Part shown: piece after piece, positions 63,261 through 64,000 of the stretch
Numbering within the stretch: position 1 is the first letter of the stretch
Layout of the letters: every line of letters begins with the position of its first letter
Source of the DNA: CBDDEH01 sp965226865
GTDB taxonomy: Bacteria > Chloroflexota > Dehalococcoidia > Lucifugimonadales > JAGWBF01
Direction: 5' to 3'
DNA length: 64,000 nt
Assembly: GCA_965226865.1 (NCBI GenBank)
Contig: CBDDEH010000003.1
Span: 620,001 to 684,000, forward strand
The notes under the pieces: generated by a model
The model's input: the letters and a program-made list of their open reading frames with translations, nothing else
Database searches by the model: none
Told to the model about the DNA's origin: nothing
Translations under genes and position numbers: made by a program

Positions 63261-64000
63261 CTAGTTACTTACGAATTTAATGCGCTTGAAATTGGCCGTA
63301 CGGGGTAGGCCGAAATTCCACAGCCAATTGAGGGTCAACTGGACTTCGCCCTTGTTGGCGGAAGAATACGGATCGCGGACTAGTTCTCCCCTATTCCACA
63401 CGGGGCAACACCCGCTCCGCTCAGGCCCCTGGCAAGGCTAACGAAAGCCCCAAACTTGCCGTTGGTTGTGGCGGTCTCAATGTGGCCTCTCGTTGACCAG
63501 CTAAGGCCCGCGTTCATCAGGAATCGGGCGATGGTCTCATTGGATGCCGCCGAGTTTGCGATCGTCCCGTGAAACAACTGATTTGCGCCGACTGCCATCA
63601 CAACCGCCAGGTCGGACAATGACGCGGCGTAGAGGCCATCAATGAAGGCCAAAAACGCCTTCAAAACTTCGTCGGGCTTGACCTTATTGGTCTGGCTAAG
63701 CGTTTCCTCACCGATGACCAGGGTCTCCAAACCGGCAATGTCGGCGGTGTCCTCGTTGGCCGTCGTGTCGCCGCGAAAAATCGTCCTGTCAACTTTTTCA
63801 GTAATGCCCGCCCTCATGTCACGAAGGATGGCATCGGAAAGGCCAGGAACGCGGCTATGATCTTCGACAGAATAAATTCCGTGTACGGCGTTCCTGGTCG
63901 GTTTCAGCTCACTTACCGTGAAACTGTACGTCGATTCACCCGCAGCTTGCGTCCTGCCCCTTTGCTCGCCGCTTCCACCAGCAGTGAGGACAGGGTGTGC
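63261..64000 (-). pseudogene. Phage major capsid protein (HK97 fold), partial and frameshifted
   Basis: The frame is open to the right edge (AHPVLTAGGSGEQRG...), so the 5' part lies outside. The visible core (VEDHSRVPGLSDAILRDMRAGITEKVDRTIFRGD, then LKAFLAFIDGLYAASLSDLAVVMAVGANQLF) and the C-terminus (VWNRGELVRDPYSSANKGEVQLTLNWLW, PRTANFKRIKFVSN) fit a phage coat protein. These two parts are in different frames; a run of four C near 63405, where five would restore the frame, marks the break. The stop is TAG at 63263-63261. It is the first head gene in transcription order within the window. Confidence 0.78.

Noticed and set aside
1..64000. tRNA or complete rRNA genes
   Set aside because: I saw no convincing cloverleaf with a TTC arm and no rRNA beyond the 18-bp match at 10597; a covariance search (tRNAscan-SE, Infernal) would be decisive.

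Overview
The window looks like a Chloroflexota chromosome, probably a SAR202/Dehalococcoidia-type bacterium. The best evidence is two family-5 solute-binding lipoproteins with a lipobox Cys, a Glu/Val/Thr/Lys repeat linker (EVTKEVEVTKEVEVT) and a TPTP linker, together with a strong expansion of paralogous amidohydrolases. This assignment is an inference from protein style, not from a marker gene. Several promoters read as TTGACA-N17-TAnnnT.

1-12.5 kb: tail of an ABC transporter ATPase, a ferritin/VIT1 iron exporter (MbfA-like), a zinc-ribbon RDD membrane protein, a Gal80-like Gfo/Idh protein, a very long broken surface-type protein (FG-GAP propeller, >1 kb of coiled-coil repeats, second propeller, LamG-like domain), a broken IS481-like element, a DoxX protein and a LysR regulator.

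12.5-42.6 kb: a catabolic island. It holds nine paralogues of one amidohydrolase (COG2159-like) family, seven of them in two tandem operons, plus three N-acyl-D-amino-acid deacylase-type amidohydrolases, an ACMSD-like amidohydrolase, a formamidase/acetamidase, an amidase, an alcohol dehydrogenase, a luciferase-like flavin monooxygenase, two alpha/beta hydrolases, a cupin, a broken GMC oxidoreductase and two peptide/nickel-type solute-binding proteins. Together they suggest import and stepwise hydrolysis of amide, N-acyl or heterocyclic compounds; the substrate cannot be read from the sequence.

42.6-57.1 kb: a mobile, visibly more GC-rich region. An IS1380-type element sits at a junction where both flanking genes are cut off (an amidohydrolase and a SIR2-domain gene). 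Next come a HigB/RelE-type toxin-antitoxin pair, an IS630 element, a large serine recombinase with a ribbon-helix-helix partner, a 1.2 kb array of diverged repeats with base-pair-preserving palindromes, then a block of uncharacterised genes (HTH/coiled-coil protein, zinc-ribbon protein, small membrane protein, a protein with four XRE-type HTH domains, a SNF2-type helicase), two of which have long structured leaders.

57.1-64 kb: a tyrosine integrase beside an HK97-type phage head module that runs off the right edge. The head genes are all on the minus strand, yet lie in the order terminase-portal-protease-capsid along the plus strand, so transcription order is the reverse of the usual one. Terminase, portal and capsid are each broken, so this is probably a decayed prophage.

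Frame disruptions are confined to mobile, phage, surface-protein and a few peripheral genes; the 12.6-37.5 kb block has none that I can see.
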